Shown here: one piece after another, positions 35,053-42,423 of the stretch | How positions within the stretch are numbered: the first letter of the stretch is position 1 | How the letters are laid out: each line of letters starts with the position of its first letter | Source of the DNA: an uncultured Bacteroidota bacterium | GTDB lineage: Bacteria; Bacteroidota; Bacteroidia; Chitinophagales; LD1 | Length of the DNA stretch: 60,544 nucleotides | NCBI GenBank assembly: GCA_937894725.1 | Contig: CALAYL010000074.1 | Location: 1 to 60,544, forward strand | Direction: 5' to 3' | Made by a program: the position numbers and the translations under genes | The notes under the pieces: model-generated | The model's input: only the letters and a program-made list of their open reading frames with translations | Databases searched by the model: none | What the model was told of the DNA's origin: nothing

Positions 35053-35373
35053 ATGATGACTAAAACAGAGAAAATCGTTTTTAGCTTATTTTTAGCAATA
35101 TGTGTAGTAGTGCATATAGTAGGGTTGATAAAGCCTTATACTGCGGAGCCAGCCTGGTCACATCTATTCCATATTGTGAGTTATTCGGTATGTCTTTGGG
35201 CACTAATTTTCAATTTTAAAAGCAGCAAAACGCTTTTGTTTGTTGGTGCCGTTTATCCGGTGTATTATCACATAGGGTGCTTGTTAAATTCAAACGATTC
35301 GCAGTCTATTATTATATGTTCGCTAGTAGTGTTGCTACTTCCTTTAATGTGGTGGAGGATGAATAAGGATTAG
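35053..35373 (+). CDS. Small membrane protein of unknown function
   Basis: 106 residues from ATG 35053 (or 105 from ATG 35056; a GTG at 35023 would place coding sequence inside the promoter). Four hydrophobic segments: KIVFSLFLAICVVVHIVGLI, LFHIVSYSVCLWALIF, TLLFVGAVYPVYYHIGCLL and SIIICSLVVLLLPLMWWRM. This suggests a four-helix inner-membrane protein with both ends inside. No family is recognised and no neighbour is co-transcribed. Confidence 0.65.
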   Translation: MMTKTEKIVFSLFLAICVVVHIVGLIKPYTAEPAWSHLFHIVSYSVCLWALIFNFKSSKTLLFVGAVYPVYYHIGCLLNSNDSQSIIICSLVVLLLPLMWWRMNKD

Positions 35374-35648
35374 CTAGAAATTTGCCAAGCGGTATATTCA
35401 ACTTTAGCTCTCGTAGGAGTTTTGTTTTTCAATTCCCGAATTGTTCGTAAACTGCTTTAGCATGGTTACAAACTTCTGCTAAATAAAGATTTTAGGCTAT
35501 TAGGTTAATGATTTATTGACTTTGAAATAATTGCGTTTTATGAAAGTATCTTTGAGCTGCTCAGTATAAAAAAAGCATGCAATTTGCTAATCAATCATAA
35601 AACATAACTGACAAAATTGCAGTACTTTTAATTCAGCACGCCATTTGT

Positions 35649-35656
35649 TATATTTA
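35649..35656 (+). promoter_or_regulatory. -7 promoter box of the YugP-like peptidase
   Basis: TATATTTA, one base off TAnnTTTG, runs into the first ATG (35656). If used, transcription begins near 35660, so the ATG at 35680 would be the start codon. The 275 bp before it (35374-35648) show no gene and no clear structure. Confidence 0.35.
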
Positions 35657-35679
35657 TGTCAAACAATAAAAATAGAACT

Positions 35680-36354
35680 ATGTCAATTATGATTTTGTCG
35701 CTCTTGATTATGGGCGTAAGCTGGTTAGTCCAATGGAGACTTAAAAACAAATTTGAAAAATATTCGCAGATTCCTTTTAGAGGAAATATGATAGGTGCCG
35801 AAGTGGCACAAAAAATGCTCAACGACAATGGTATTTATGATGTGAAGGTAGTATCTGTAGAAGGAAAACTAACCGACCACTACAACCCTATGGACAAAAC
35901 AGTAAATCTTTCGCCAGAGGTATATGGAGGTGCAAGTGTAGCCGCAGCAGCCGTGGCAGCACACGAATGTGGTCACGCGGTGCAACATGCTAAAGCCTAT
36001 ACATGGCTTACTATGCGTTCAAAACTTGTACCTATAGTGAGTGTGTCTTCGCGTTGGATGCAATGGATTCTTTTGGGTGGTATATTATTGATCCAAGTGT
36101 TTCCATATTTGTTACTAGCTGGTATCGTGCTATTCGCAATGACGACTATATTTAGTTTTGTAACGCTACCCGTAGAGTTTGATGCATCAAAACGTGCATT
36201 AGTGTGGCTCGAAGGCAGTGGGCTCGTGTCTTCGCAAGAACATGACCAAGCTAAAGATGCGCTCAATGCGGCCGCTTCTACTTATGTAGTAGCTGCCATA
36301 GGCTCGCTCGCTACCTTGATGTATTACATTATGATTTTTATGAGAAGAAGATAA
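35680..36354 (+). CDS. YugP-like zinc metallopeptidase (membrane)
   Basis: 224 residues from ATG 35680; starting at ATG 35656 would add eight polar residues before the first membrane helix. Family order: helix 1 (MSIMILSLLIMGVSWLVQW), the KFEKYSQIPFRGNMIGAEVA segment, DHYNPMDKTVNLSPEVYGG, zinc motif AAHECGHAVQHA (HExxH), then three more membrane helices including WMQWILLGGILLIQVFPYL and a C-terminal ATYVVAAIGSLATLMYYIMIF. The GAEVAQKML and YNPMDKTVNLS segments are typical of the family. Substrate unknown. A terminator follows 15 bp downstream. Confidence 0.88.
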   Translation: MSIMILSLLIMGVSWLVQWRLKNKFEKYSQIPFRGNMIGAEVAQKMLNDNGIYDVKVVSVEGKLTDHYNPMDKTVNLSPEVYGGASVAAAAVAAHECGHAVQHAKAYTWLTMRSKLVPIVSVSSRWMQWILLGGILLIQVFPYLLLAGIVLFAMTTIFSFVTLPVEFDASKRALVWLEGSGLVSSQEHDQAKDALNAAASTYVVAAIGSLATLMYYIMIFMRRR

Positions 36355-36369
36355 CTCATTCTTTAAAAT

Positions 36370-36399
36370 GCCGCAATCATTACGTTGCGGCTTTTTTTT
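36370..36399 (+). terminator. Rho-independent terminator
   Basis: GCCGCAA (36370-36376) pairs with TTGCGGC (36385-36391) across an 8-base loop, followed by a run of eight T. It ends the YugP-like gene. Confidence 0.85.
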
Positions 36400-36572
36400 G
36401 CTCAAAATTGATTTCATCAAAATTGTTATTGGCTAGATATATCCTGTTTTTTTGCGATGAGCAAAAAAAACAATTGCGACTAATGTGCAGAATAGCAAAG
36501 GTCATGGCGGGAGAATTCGAAACCACACATTTTCGACATTTATATTAAATTGCAGAAAAGACTAACACCTTT

Positions 36573-38177
36573 ATGCTAAAAACGCTTTTTAATGCACTTT
36601 TTTTTCTTTTTTTATCCATCAATGCGCTGCATTCGCAGCCATTGACTCGAAACCCGGTAAGCACAGAATCCGAACTTGGCTATTCCGGTTGTACTGATAC
36701 GCTCAAGTTTTTGAAGCGGAGAGAAGAGTACGATATAGGTGTGATACTTCCTTCTTGGCGACCAGTAGTGAGCGAAAACTATGTTGCGGTCATTGAAGGT
36801 AAGGTAGGCTACAATGCGGAAACGGGTGCTCATGGCCCCCATGTGAGCCATGAAGATCTGCCCTTTTATCACTATACACACGATATGGATTTCGATCTCA
36901 TTCCAGATGCTACTGAAGATAATCGATTTACAAATTATCTACCTTATTTAGTTTATAAAGGTGAAGGCGGTGTGCAAGACACCGCATTGCGTAGAATGAT
37001 ACATGTAGAATGGGAGTCAGGTTTAGGGGCGGGCAATTTTATACACCCTTATCGAAAATTAAATAATGTAGGCACGAGCTGCGGATTTGCCACCGCGGGA
37101 CACGAACGTAGAGACGTGATTTGGAACTGGCCAAGTATAGGCGACTGGGTACATGCGGAGGGGCATCTGGTGTGGGATAGAGGGCACCCGCCAGCCAACA
37201 TAGAATTGCATCCAGCGCGGCTTTTAGGTATCCTTAGGAATCTTCCCGAAAAAGTAGCTTTTGCAGATAGTAGCTATGTGTTTGCTACTCGAGTAGATGT
37301 ATTTGCATCGGGCGATGGTGGTGCCCTTCGCAACAATCGAATGGGTGTGCCTAATTTTGTACAAAAAGTAAAAATGAGTAGCAAAGATTACCTCATTCCA
37401 ATCAAATCATTTTTACCCAAACCCTCACCAACAGCTAAACTCAAACATCTTGTTTTGCAAAGAAAGGGAAACACCTTTATCCCACAAGAAGAGGTGACAT
37501 ACCAAAACGATACCGCTTATATATTTATACCCTGGCGCAGAGATGACGGCAATGATGTCGATGTATTTGCAAAAACCTTTTTATTTTATTGGGATGAAGG
37601 TATAGGTGTAGATACGGTGGCTTATCCTATAGATGAATATGACATTTTTTTACAGTCGCTTTATCTAAAAAAGCAAAATGACCTAGGCAATATCACCGAA
37701 AATAGAATATTTACCAACGTAGGTTCCAATTGGATTTTTTTAAATGATTTTTTGGGAGGCAAAAAGAAAATACTCACTAGGGGATTGGGGCATAGTGCGA
37801 AAAAGAATTGGGTACTGGAAAATCAATTTAGGATTTATGTGCCCCGCGACAAATCATTTAGAGTATATACAAATGGCTGGGATGCAGATGGAGTGGACTA
37901 CTTCATGAGTGACTTGTTTAATCCCTTTTCGCCATGTACCAAAAAGGTAAAACTTGCACTAAAAGCAAAACTTTTTAGTATCAATCACATGCTTTTGGCC
38001 GGCTGCAAAGACGATGAACTTGGCGAAATAACTAAACTACACAACTATCAAAACACCACTTTATCAAACTATTTTTACAACAGTCCTAAAGAAGGCATGA
38101 ACGAAGATCCTTGTCCTTTCAGCACTTTCCCGCTGATTAATAGATATTTTATGGGATATACAATAGAAAGAAAATGA
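36573..38177 (+). CDS. Exported histidine-rich protein of unknown function
   Basis: 534 residues. A hydrophobic N-terminus (FNALFFLFLSINALHSQ, cut after about residue 22) marks export. Between residues 83 and 215 there are 12 histidines plus acidic residues: AHGPHVSHEDLPFYHYTHDMDFD, RMIHVEWESG, IHPYRK, GHERRDVIWNW, WVHAEGHLVWDRGHPPANIELHP. This looks like a metal-binding or metallohydrolase-like centre. The C-terminal half is beta-rich with no T9SS domain. I do not recognise the family. The MmcQ-like gene overlaps its last 4 bp (ATGA), so they are co-transcribed. Confidence 0.6.
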   Translation: MLKTLFNALFFLFLSINALHSQPLTRNPVSTESELGYSGCTDTLKFLKRREEYDIGVILPSWRPVVSENYVAVIEGKVGYNAETGAHGPHVSHEDLPFYHYTHDMDFDLIPDATEDNRFTNYLPYLVYKGEGGVQDTALRRMIHVEWESGLGAGNFIHPYRKLNNVGTSCGFATAGHERRDVIWNWPSIGDWVHAEGHLVWDRGHPPANIELHPARLLGILRNLPEKVAFADSSYVFATRVDVFASGDGGALRNNRMGVPNFVQKVKMSSKDYLIPIKSFLPKPSPTAKLKHLVLQRKGNTFIPQEEVTYQNDTAYIFIPWRRDDGNDVDVFAKTFLFYWDEGIGVDTVAYPIDEYDIFLQSLYLKKQNDLGNITENRIFTNVGSNWIFLNDFLGGKKKILTRGLGHSAKKNWVLENQFRIYVPRDKSFRVYTNGWDADGVDYFMSDLFNPFSPCTKKVKLALKAKLFSINHMLLAGCKDDELGEITKLHNYQNTTLSNYFYNSPKEGMNEDPCPFSTFPLINRYFMGYTIERK

Positions 38178-38536
38178 GAGATATAATAACTTTAAGGGAA
38201 TACTGCTTAGCCAAAAAAGGCGTAACGGAGTCGTTCCCATTTGGAGGTGATACGCTCGTATTTAAAGTAATGGAAAAGATTTTTGCTCTCACAGGTATTG
38301 ATGCAAAACCGGTATCTATCAACTTAAAAATGAATCCTGAAATAGTAGAGGAGTATAGAGCAAAATATACTGCTGTGCAGCCAGGTTATCACATGAATAA
38401 AAAACATTGGAACACGGTGATGGTAGAAGACCCATCGCTTCCGATGAACGAATTGAAGTGGATGATAGACCATTCGTATGACGAAGTAGTAAAAAAAATG
38501 CCTAAAAAGTTAAAAACCGAATTAAATCAACTTTAG
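38174..38536 (+). CDS. MmcQ/YjbR-family protein
   Basis: 120 residues, a complete single-domain MmcQ/YjbR protein (double-wing CyaY-like fold): CLAKKGVTESFPFGGDTLVFKV, KIFALTGI, VSINLKMNPEIVEEYRAKY, VQPGYHMNKKHWNTVMV and LKWMIDHSYDEVVKKMPKK. Members are called DNA-binding, but a role is rarely shown. It overlaps the histidine-rich exported protein by 4 bp. Confidence 0.9.
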   Translation: MRDIITLREYCLAKKGVTESFPFGGDTLVFKVMEKIFALTGIDAKPVSINLKMNPEIVEEYRAKYTAVQPGYHMNKKHWNTVMVEDPSLPMNELKWMIDHSYDEVVKKMPKKLKTELNQL

Positions 38537-38541
38537 ATTAT

Positions 38542-38549
38542 TAATTTAG
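38542..38549 (+). promoter_or_regulatory. -7-like box before the 38554 gene
   Basis: TAATTTAG, one base off TAnnTTTG, ends 4 bases before the ATG at 38554, the same spacing as at mtaB, yicC and the 40716 permease. Confidence 0.3.
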
Positions 38550-38553
38550 CAGT

Positions 38554-38919
38554 ATGGTAGATTTAATAATGTTGGCGATATTTTCATGGCGACTGCATGG
38601 CATGGCAACCGAAAATGGGCTCTCTCCTTGGGCGTGGGTATCTCGTTTTTTATCTGGTTATTTCTTTTTTGGGCTGTTGTTATCCTTAGGGCTTGTTTGG
38701 TATTATGGCAGAGAGGCATTTACTGATTTAAACAATATCTCCAAGCTGCTTTTACCTTTCACCCCTATTTTCCTATTGTTTCTAGTAGCTTGGTTTATAT
38801 TTTTGAGAGGTAGAATAATAAAGACTGTAGCCAACGATGAGCAGCAAGACAAAATAGAGCCTCCTACCACTCCAGCTGAACCTACTGAAGAGAAAAAAGA
38901 TCTCTCTTATTTTAGATAA
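38554..38919 (+). CDS. Small membrane protein of unknown function
   Basis: 121 residues. An N-terminal amphipathic stretch (MVDLIMLAIFSWRLHGMATE) resembles the Bacteroidota small membrane proteins that begin near a GLSPWAWVSRFLSGYFF motif. Two firm membrane helices follow (FLSGYFFFGLLLSLGLVWYY and LLLPFTPIFLLFLVAWFIFL), then an acidic/Pro cytoplasmic tail (DKIEPPTTPAEPTEEKKDLS). It ends 1 bp before the FAD oxidoreductase and is probably co-transcribed with it. Function unknown. Confidence 0.65.
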   Translation: MVDLIMLAIFSWRLHGMATENGLSPWAWVSRFLSGYFFFGLLLSLGLVWYYGREAFTDLNNISKLLLPFTPIFLLFLVAWFIFLRGRIIKTVANDEQQDKIEPPTTPAEPTEEKKDLSYFR

Positions 38920-38920
38920 A

Positions 38921-39904
38921 ATGAAGACCTATACAGTCGTTGGCGGTGGTATAGCTGGTTTAATGACGGCTTGGTTTTTACACAAAAAAAACAGACTTGA
39001 AGCCATCTATCAACCTACTGAAAGTAAAGGTGCGTCAAGCATTGCAGCTGGAGTTATAAATCCCATCACAGGCAAACGATTTGCTAAAACATGGATAGCA
39101 GACACACTCTTTCCTTTTGCTGAAAAAACGTATCAAGAAATAGAACAAACACTCAGTATCTCTTTTTTTTCGCCCATAGAGGTGATGCGTTTAGCAGAAA
39201 CAATGGAGCAGGAAAACGACTGGCACGCTCGTACCCAAAGCGACTCATTTGCAAGCTATATATGCACTAAAGCAGTTCCTAAAAATATATATACCCTACT
39301 GCAACCCATAGCTAGTAGCTTTTTTATAAAGGGAGGCTATAAACTAGCCGTAGAAACACTTTCCGAAAATTTACTTTGTTATTTTAAAAGTGAAAAAAAA
39401 TGGGTAGATGCGCATTTTGATACAAATAAAATAAGCAATAATGTCATTTTTTGTACAGGTATGATGAATCAAAATGCCCTGCCTGTGATAGGTGTAAAGG
39501 GTCACTATCTCGTCTGCGAAATGCCTGATTTAACGGTTGATTTTGTCGTGCATGGTCACGCTACTATCATCCCTCAAAAAAATGGACTTTACAGAGTGGG
39601 CTCCACCTATCAATGGGCTTTTGAAAATGATGAAATAGAAAAAGTACAAGTAGATTTTTTGACTAGCGGGTTAAAAAAAACATTGCGCTGTGAATTTAAG
39701 GTCATAGATGCCCTCGCTGGCATACGCCCTACTACTGCCGATCGCAGGCCTCTAGTAGGTTGTATTGATGTTTCCAAAAAACATTTTGCGCTCAATGGGC
39801 TAGGCACAAAGGGCTACTCTCTCGCTCCCTACTTTGCAGATATGCTCGTCAATCATTTGACAACAGATAGCGCAATTATACAAGAAGTTAGTATCGCTAG
39901 ATAA
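38921..39904 (+). CDS. FAD-dependent oxidoreductase (DAO family)
   Basis: 327 residues. The N-terminal FAD-binding Rossmann motif is VVGGGIAGLMTAWFLHKK; a conserved SSIAAGVINPITGKRFAKTW follows, of the sort also seen in MnmC-type and ThiO-like oxidases. The C-terminal DAO signature has DALAGIRPTTADRRPLVGC and ALNGLGTKGYSLAPYFADML. It likely oxidises an amine or amino acid; substrate unknown. The next gene is a pseudouridine synthase 71 bp on. Confidence 0.88.
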   Translation: MKTYTVVGGGIAGLMTAWFLHKKNRLEAIYQPTESKGASSIAAGVINPITGKRFAKTWIADTLFPFAEKTYQEIEQTLSISFFSPIEVMRLAETMEQENDWHARTQSDSFASYICTKAVPKNIYTLLQPIASSFFIKGGYKLAVETLSENLLCYFKSEKKWVDAHFDTNKISNNVIFCTGMMNQNALPVIGVKGHYLVCEMPDLTVDFVVHGHATIIPQKNGLYRVGSTYQWAFENDEIEKVQVDFLTSGLKKTLRCEFKVIDALAGIRPTTADRRPLVGCIDVSKKHFALNGLGTKGYSLAPYFADMLVNHLTTDSAIIQEVSIAR

Positions 39905-39975
39905 AAAGAACGTGCTTTCTATCATACATTATCCAAAGGCGATAGAAATTAATAAATTTACAAAAACTATTCCTC

Positions 39976-40659
39976 TTGAGTTTATCTATATTATACGAAG
40001 ACAATCACTTGATAGCCATAAATAAACCTGCAGGACTATTGGTGCAGGGCGATAAAACTGGCGACAAAACACTGCTCGATGAAGTGAAAAGCTATATCAA
40101 AATAAAATATAACAAACCTGGTGATGTCTATTTAGGATTGATACACAGAATCGATAGGCCCGTGAGTGGAATAGTCGTACTCGCTAAGACTAGCAAGGCA
40201 TTGACAAGAATGAATGAGCTTTTCAAAACTCGAGATGTACAAAAAACCTATTGGGCGATTGTAGAGCAACGACCTCAAAAAACAGAAGACACTATCACGC
40301 AATGGCTCAAAAAAAATGAAAAACAAAACAAATCCTACGCCTCCAATACTGAAAGCAAGGGGGGGCTGAAATCTACGCTTAGCTATACGCTAAAACAAAC
40401 AGGCGATAGATACCATTTGCTTGAGGTAAATCCAGCTACAGGCAGACATCATCAAATACGCGTACAGCTCGCTGGTATGGGCAGTATCATCAAGGGTGAT
40501 TTGAAATATGGGGCTAAACGTAGCAACGAAGATGGCTCTATATGCCTTCATGCTCGCAAACTGACGTTTGTACACCCTATCCAACAAATCGCTATCTCCA
40601 TCACAGCACCCGTGCCTGCTGATCCTCTTTGGCAATTTTTTGAGAAAAATAATGGCTAA
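39976..40659 (+). CDS. RluA-family RNA pseudouridine synthase
   Basis: 227 residues from a TTG start (no in-frame ATG upstream). The core starts SILYEDNHLIAINKPAGLLVQGD and has the RluA signature HRIDRPVSGIVVLAKTSKAL with the catalytic Asp, then a GRHHQIRVQLAGMGSIIKGD motif. There is no S4 domain, so it is a short single-domain form. Target rRNA or tRNA position unknown. A weak -7 box (TAAATTTA, 39952-39959) lies upstream. Confidence 0.9.
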   Translation: MSLSILYEDNHLIAINKPAGLLVQGDKTGDKTLLDEVKSYIKIKYNKPGDVYLGLIHRIDRPVSGIVVLAKTSKALTRMNELFKTRDVQKTYWAIVEQRPQKTEDTITQWLKKNEKQNKSYASNTESKGGLKSTLSYTLKQTGDRYHLLEVNPATGRHHQIRVQLAGMGSIIKGDLKYGAKRSNEDGSICLHARKLTFVHPIQQIAISITAPVPADPLWQFFEKNNG

Positions 40660-40703
40660 AAGCACTTTTGAATATTTTTTTCGAGCAGGAAAAAAGAATA
40701 GCC

Positions 40704-40711
40704 TAAGTTTG
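40704..40711 (+). promoter_or_regulatory. -7 promoter box of the ABC permease gene
   Basis: TAAGTTTG is an exact TAnnTTTG match ending 4 bases before the GTG start codon at 40716. It supports that GTG start and predicts a leaderless message. Confidence 0.5.
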
Positions 40712-40715
40712 TAAA

Positions 40716-41948
40716 GTGAAATTAACAGACAACATACGCTTAGCCACACGGGCCATCAAAGGAAATAAGCTTCGTACCATATTGACGTTGTTTATCATCG
40801 CTATAGGCATCAGTGCGCTCATCGCTATCATCACTGCCACAGAGGGTATCACACGCAAACTCACTAGCAGTTTTAGCGAAATGGGTGCCAACACTTTTTC
40901 TATAAAAAACGATGGCGGGCTAAAACGCACACGCCCTGGCAAAAAAGCCGTAGCTGGCAATGAAAATATCACCCTTTTTGAAGCAAATGAATTTAAACGG
41001 AAGTATAAATTCCCTTCTATCATAGCTGTTTCTGCGCTAGTAGATCCCGCTGCAATAGTGCGTTACGACAATAAAAAGACCAATCCAAACGTAAAAGTTT
41101 TTGGTATAGATGAAAACTACCTGAAAGCAGGGGGATTCTCGATTTCAGGAGGTCGAACCTTTACTAACCACGAAGTGCAAAACGGCCAAAACGTAGCCTT
41201 AATCGGCATAGATTTAGTCGATAATCTATTTGACAATAAAGACTCCGTACTCCAAAGACAAATCAGCATAGGCAACACCAAATACACTATCGTAGGTATT
41301 TTGGCCTCTAAAGGCAATAGCCAAGTGAGCTCAGATAATCAAGTGATGATACCCGTGCTTACCGCTAAATATAATTTGGGAAATCAAAACACCTCCTACA
41401 TCATCAACGTAATGATAGCCGATGCGAGTCTGATAGATCAAGCTATTGAAGAATGTTATGGCACTTTTCGTACAGTTCGGAAACTAGCTCTAGGCGCTGA
41501 AAACAACTTTGCCCTATTGAAAAGTGACCGCCTGGCATCGCAGGTTATCGATCAGCTGAGCTATGTTCGTTACGCCACCTTGGTTATAGGCTTCCTGACA
41601 CTTGTAGGCGCAGGCATAGGTTTGATGAATATCATGTTAGTGAGCGTAAACGAACGAACTCGTGAAATCGGCATCAGCAAAGCCATCGGTGCTAGAAAAA
41701 ACACTATTTTAATGCAGTTTTTAGTGGAAAGTGTCGCCATCTGCATGATTGGAGGGGTCATCGGCATTATACTCGGCATACTTCTCGGCAATCTAGTGGG
41801 GCTTGCACTTTCTTCAGGCTTCATCATGCCTTGGCTTTGGATGATACTAGGTATCGTATTCACGTTTATTATTGGGCTTTTGGCAGGTATTTATCCAGCT
41901 ATGAAAGCGGCCAATCTAGACCCAGTAGAAGCGTTGCGATACGAGTAG
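40716..41948 (+). CDS. MacB-type ABC transporter permease
   Basis: 410 residues from GTG. Architecture of MacB/FtsX permeases: an N-terminal cytoplasmic segment (LTDNIRLATRAIKGNKLRTIL), one membrane helix (LTLFIIAIGISALIAIITA), a large periplasmic domain (45-270: ANTFSIKNDGG, KVFGIDENYLKAGGFSISGG, GNTKYTIVGILASKGNSQVS), then three C-terminal membrane helices with GLMNIMLVSVNERTREIGISKAIGARKNTILMQFLVE. It ends LDPVEALRYE, the usual permease terminus. These export lipoproteins, peptides or drugs with a separate ATPase; none is adjacent. Confidence 0.9.
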   Translation: MKLTDNIRLATRAIKGNKLRTILTLFIIAIGISALIAIITATEGITRKLTSSFSEMGANTFSIKNDGGLKRTRPGKKAVAGNENITLFEANEFKRKYKFPSIIAVSALVDPAAIVRYDNKKTNPNVKVFGIDENYLKAGGFSISGGRTFTNHEVQNGQNVALIGIDLVDNLFDNKDSVLQRQISIGNTKYTIVGILASKGNSQVSSDNQVMIPVLTAKYNLGNQNTSYIINVMIADASLIDQAIEECYGTFRTVRKLALGAENNFALLKSDRLASQVIDQLSYVRYATLVIGFLTLVGAGIGLMNIMLVSVNERTREIGISKAIGARKNTILMQFLVESVAICMIGGVIGIILGILLGNLVGLALSSGFIMPWLWMILGIVFTFIIGLLAGIYPAMKAANLDPVEALRYE

Positions 41949-41955
41949 TCTTAGG

Positions 41956-42315
41956 CTAAAATGCGTAAGCTGCTATAGCATATTGCTGAAAATTATATTC
42001 TGCATGTTTTAATGAAAATGTAGTAAAATCTTCCCCTTTTACAGCGATAGAATGAATATTTAATGGAATAACTTTCATTTTGCATTTACCCATTTTTCCT
42101 TCTACTGTTACATGCAAGCCGTCTTTCATATACTCTTTAGGCAAATCTAACGTGGTTAACTTATGATCCTTAAAGTGGTCAGGTTTTAATACAAAATCAC
42201 CATTTTCTTTTACTACCACTGCATCTATTCGATGTAGCTCTTTTTTATCCTTATGGCGAGCAAAAGTAGAAACTGTAATGGCCAACATAGCGATTGTAAA
42301 GAATAGCTTTTTCAT
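41956..42315 (-). CDS. Small exported protein of unknown function
   Basis: 119 residues with a signal peptide (MKKLFFTIAMLAITVSTFA). The mature part is basic and beta-rich (ELHRIDAVVVKENGDFVLKP, VTVEGKMGKCKMKVIPLN) and has one Cys. No family is recognised. It diverges from glyS across a 108-bp gap that holds a perfect 9-bp inverted repeat; a -7-like TAAGTTTT lies at 42344-42337 on its strand. It ends 7 bp from the ABC permease, tail-to-tail. Confidence 0.6.
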   Translation of the reverse strand: MKKLFFTIAMLAITVSTFARHKDKKELHRIDAVVVKENGDFVLKPDHFKDHKLTTLDLPKEYMKDGLHVTVEGKMGKCKMKVIPLNIHSIAVKGEDFTTFSLKHAEYNFQQYAIAAYAF

Positions 42316-42373
42316 AATAAAAAATTTAGGTTAAAGAAAACTTACTTGTTCTAGTTTACGACATGAAAATTCT

Positions 42374-42395
42374 TTTGTTTCAAGTGTGAAACAAA
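42374..42395. promoter_or_regulatory. 22-bp palindrome between glyS and a divergent exported-protein gene
   Basis: TTTGTTTCA (42374-42382) and TGAAACAAA (42387-42395) are perfect reverse complements around AGTG. Centred about 35 bp before the predicted glyS transcription start, it covers the -33 region of glyS and lies upstream of the divergent gene's box. A transcription-factor operator is the simplest reading. Confidence 0.45.
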
Positions 42396-42408
42396 TGTTT
42401 ATAAACTC

Positions 42409-42416
42409 TATATTCG
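42409..42416 (+). promoter_or_regulatory. -7 promoter box of glyS
   Basis: TATATTCG, one base off TAnnTTTG, ends 7 bases before the glyS ATG, predicting a leader of about 4 nt. Confidence 0.4.
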
Positions 42417-42423
42417 CCCCATT

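Noticed and set aside
36505..36530. TTCGAA-containing stretch that looks like a tRNA T-arm
   Set aside because: No matching acceptor, D-arm or anticodon stem could be built in either direction, and the stem pairs are poor.
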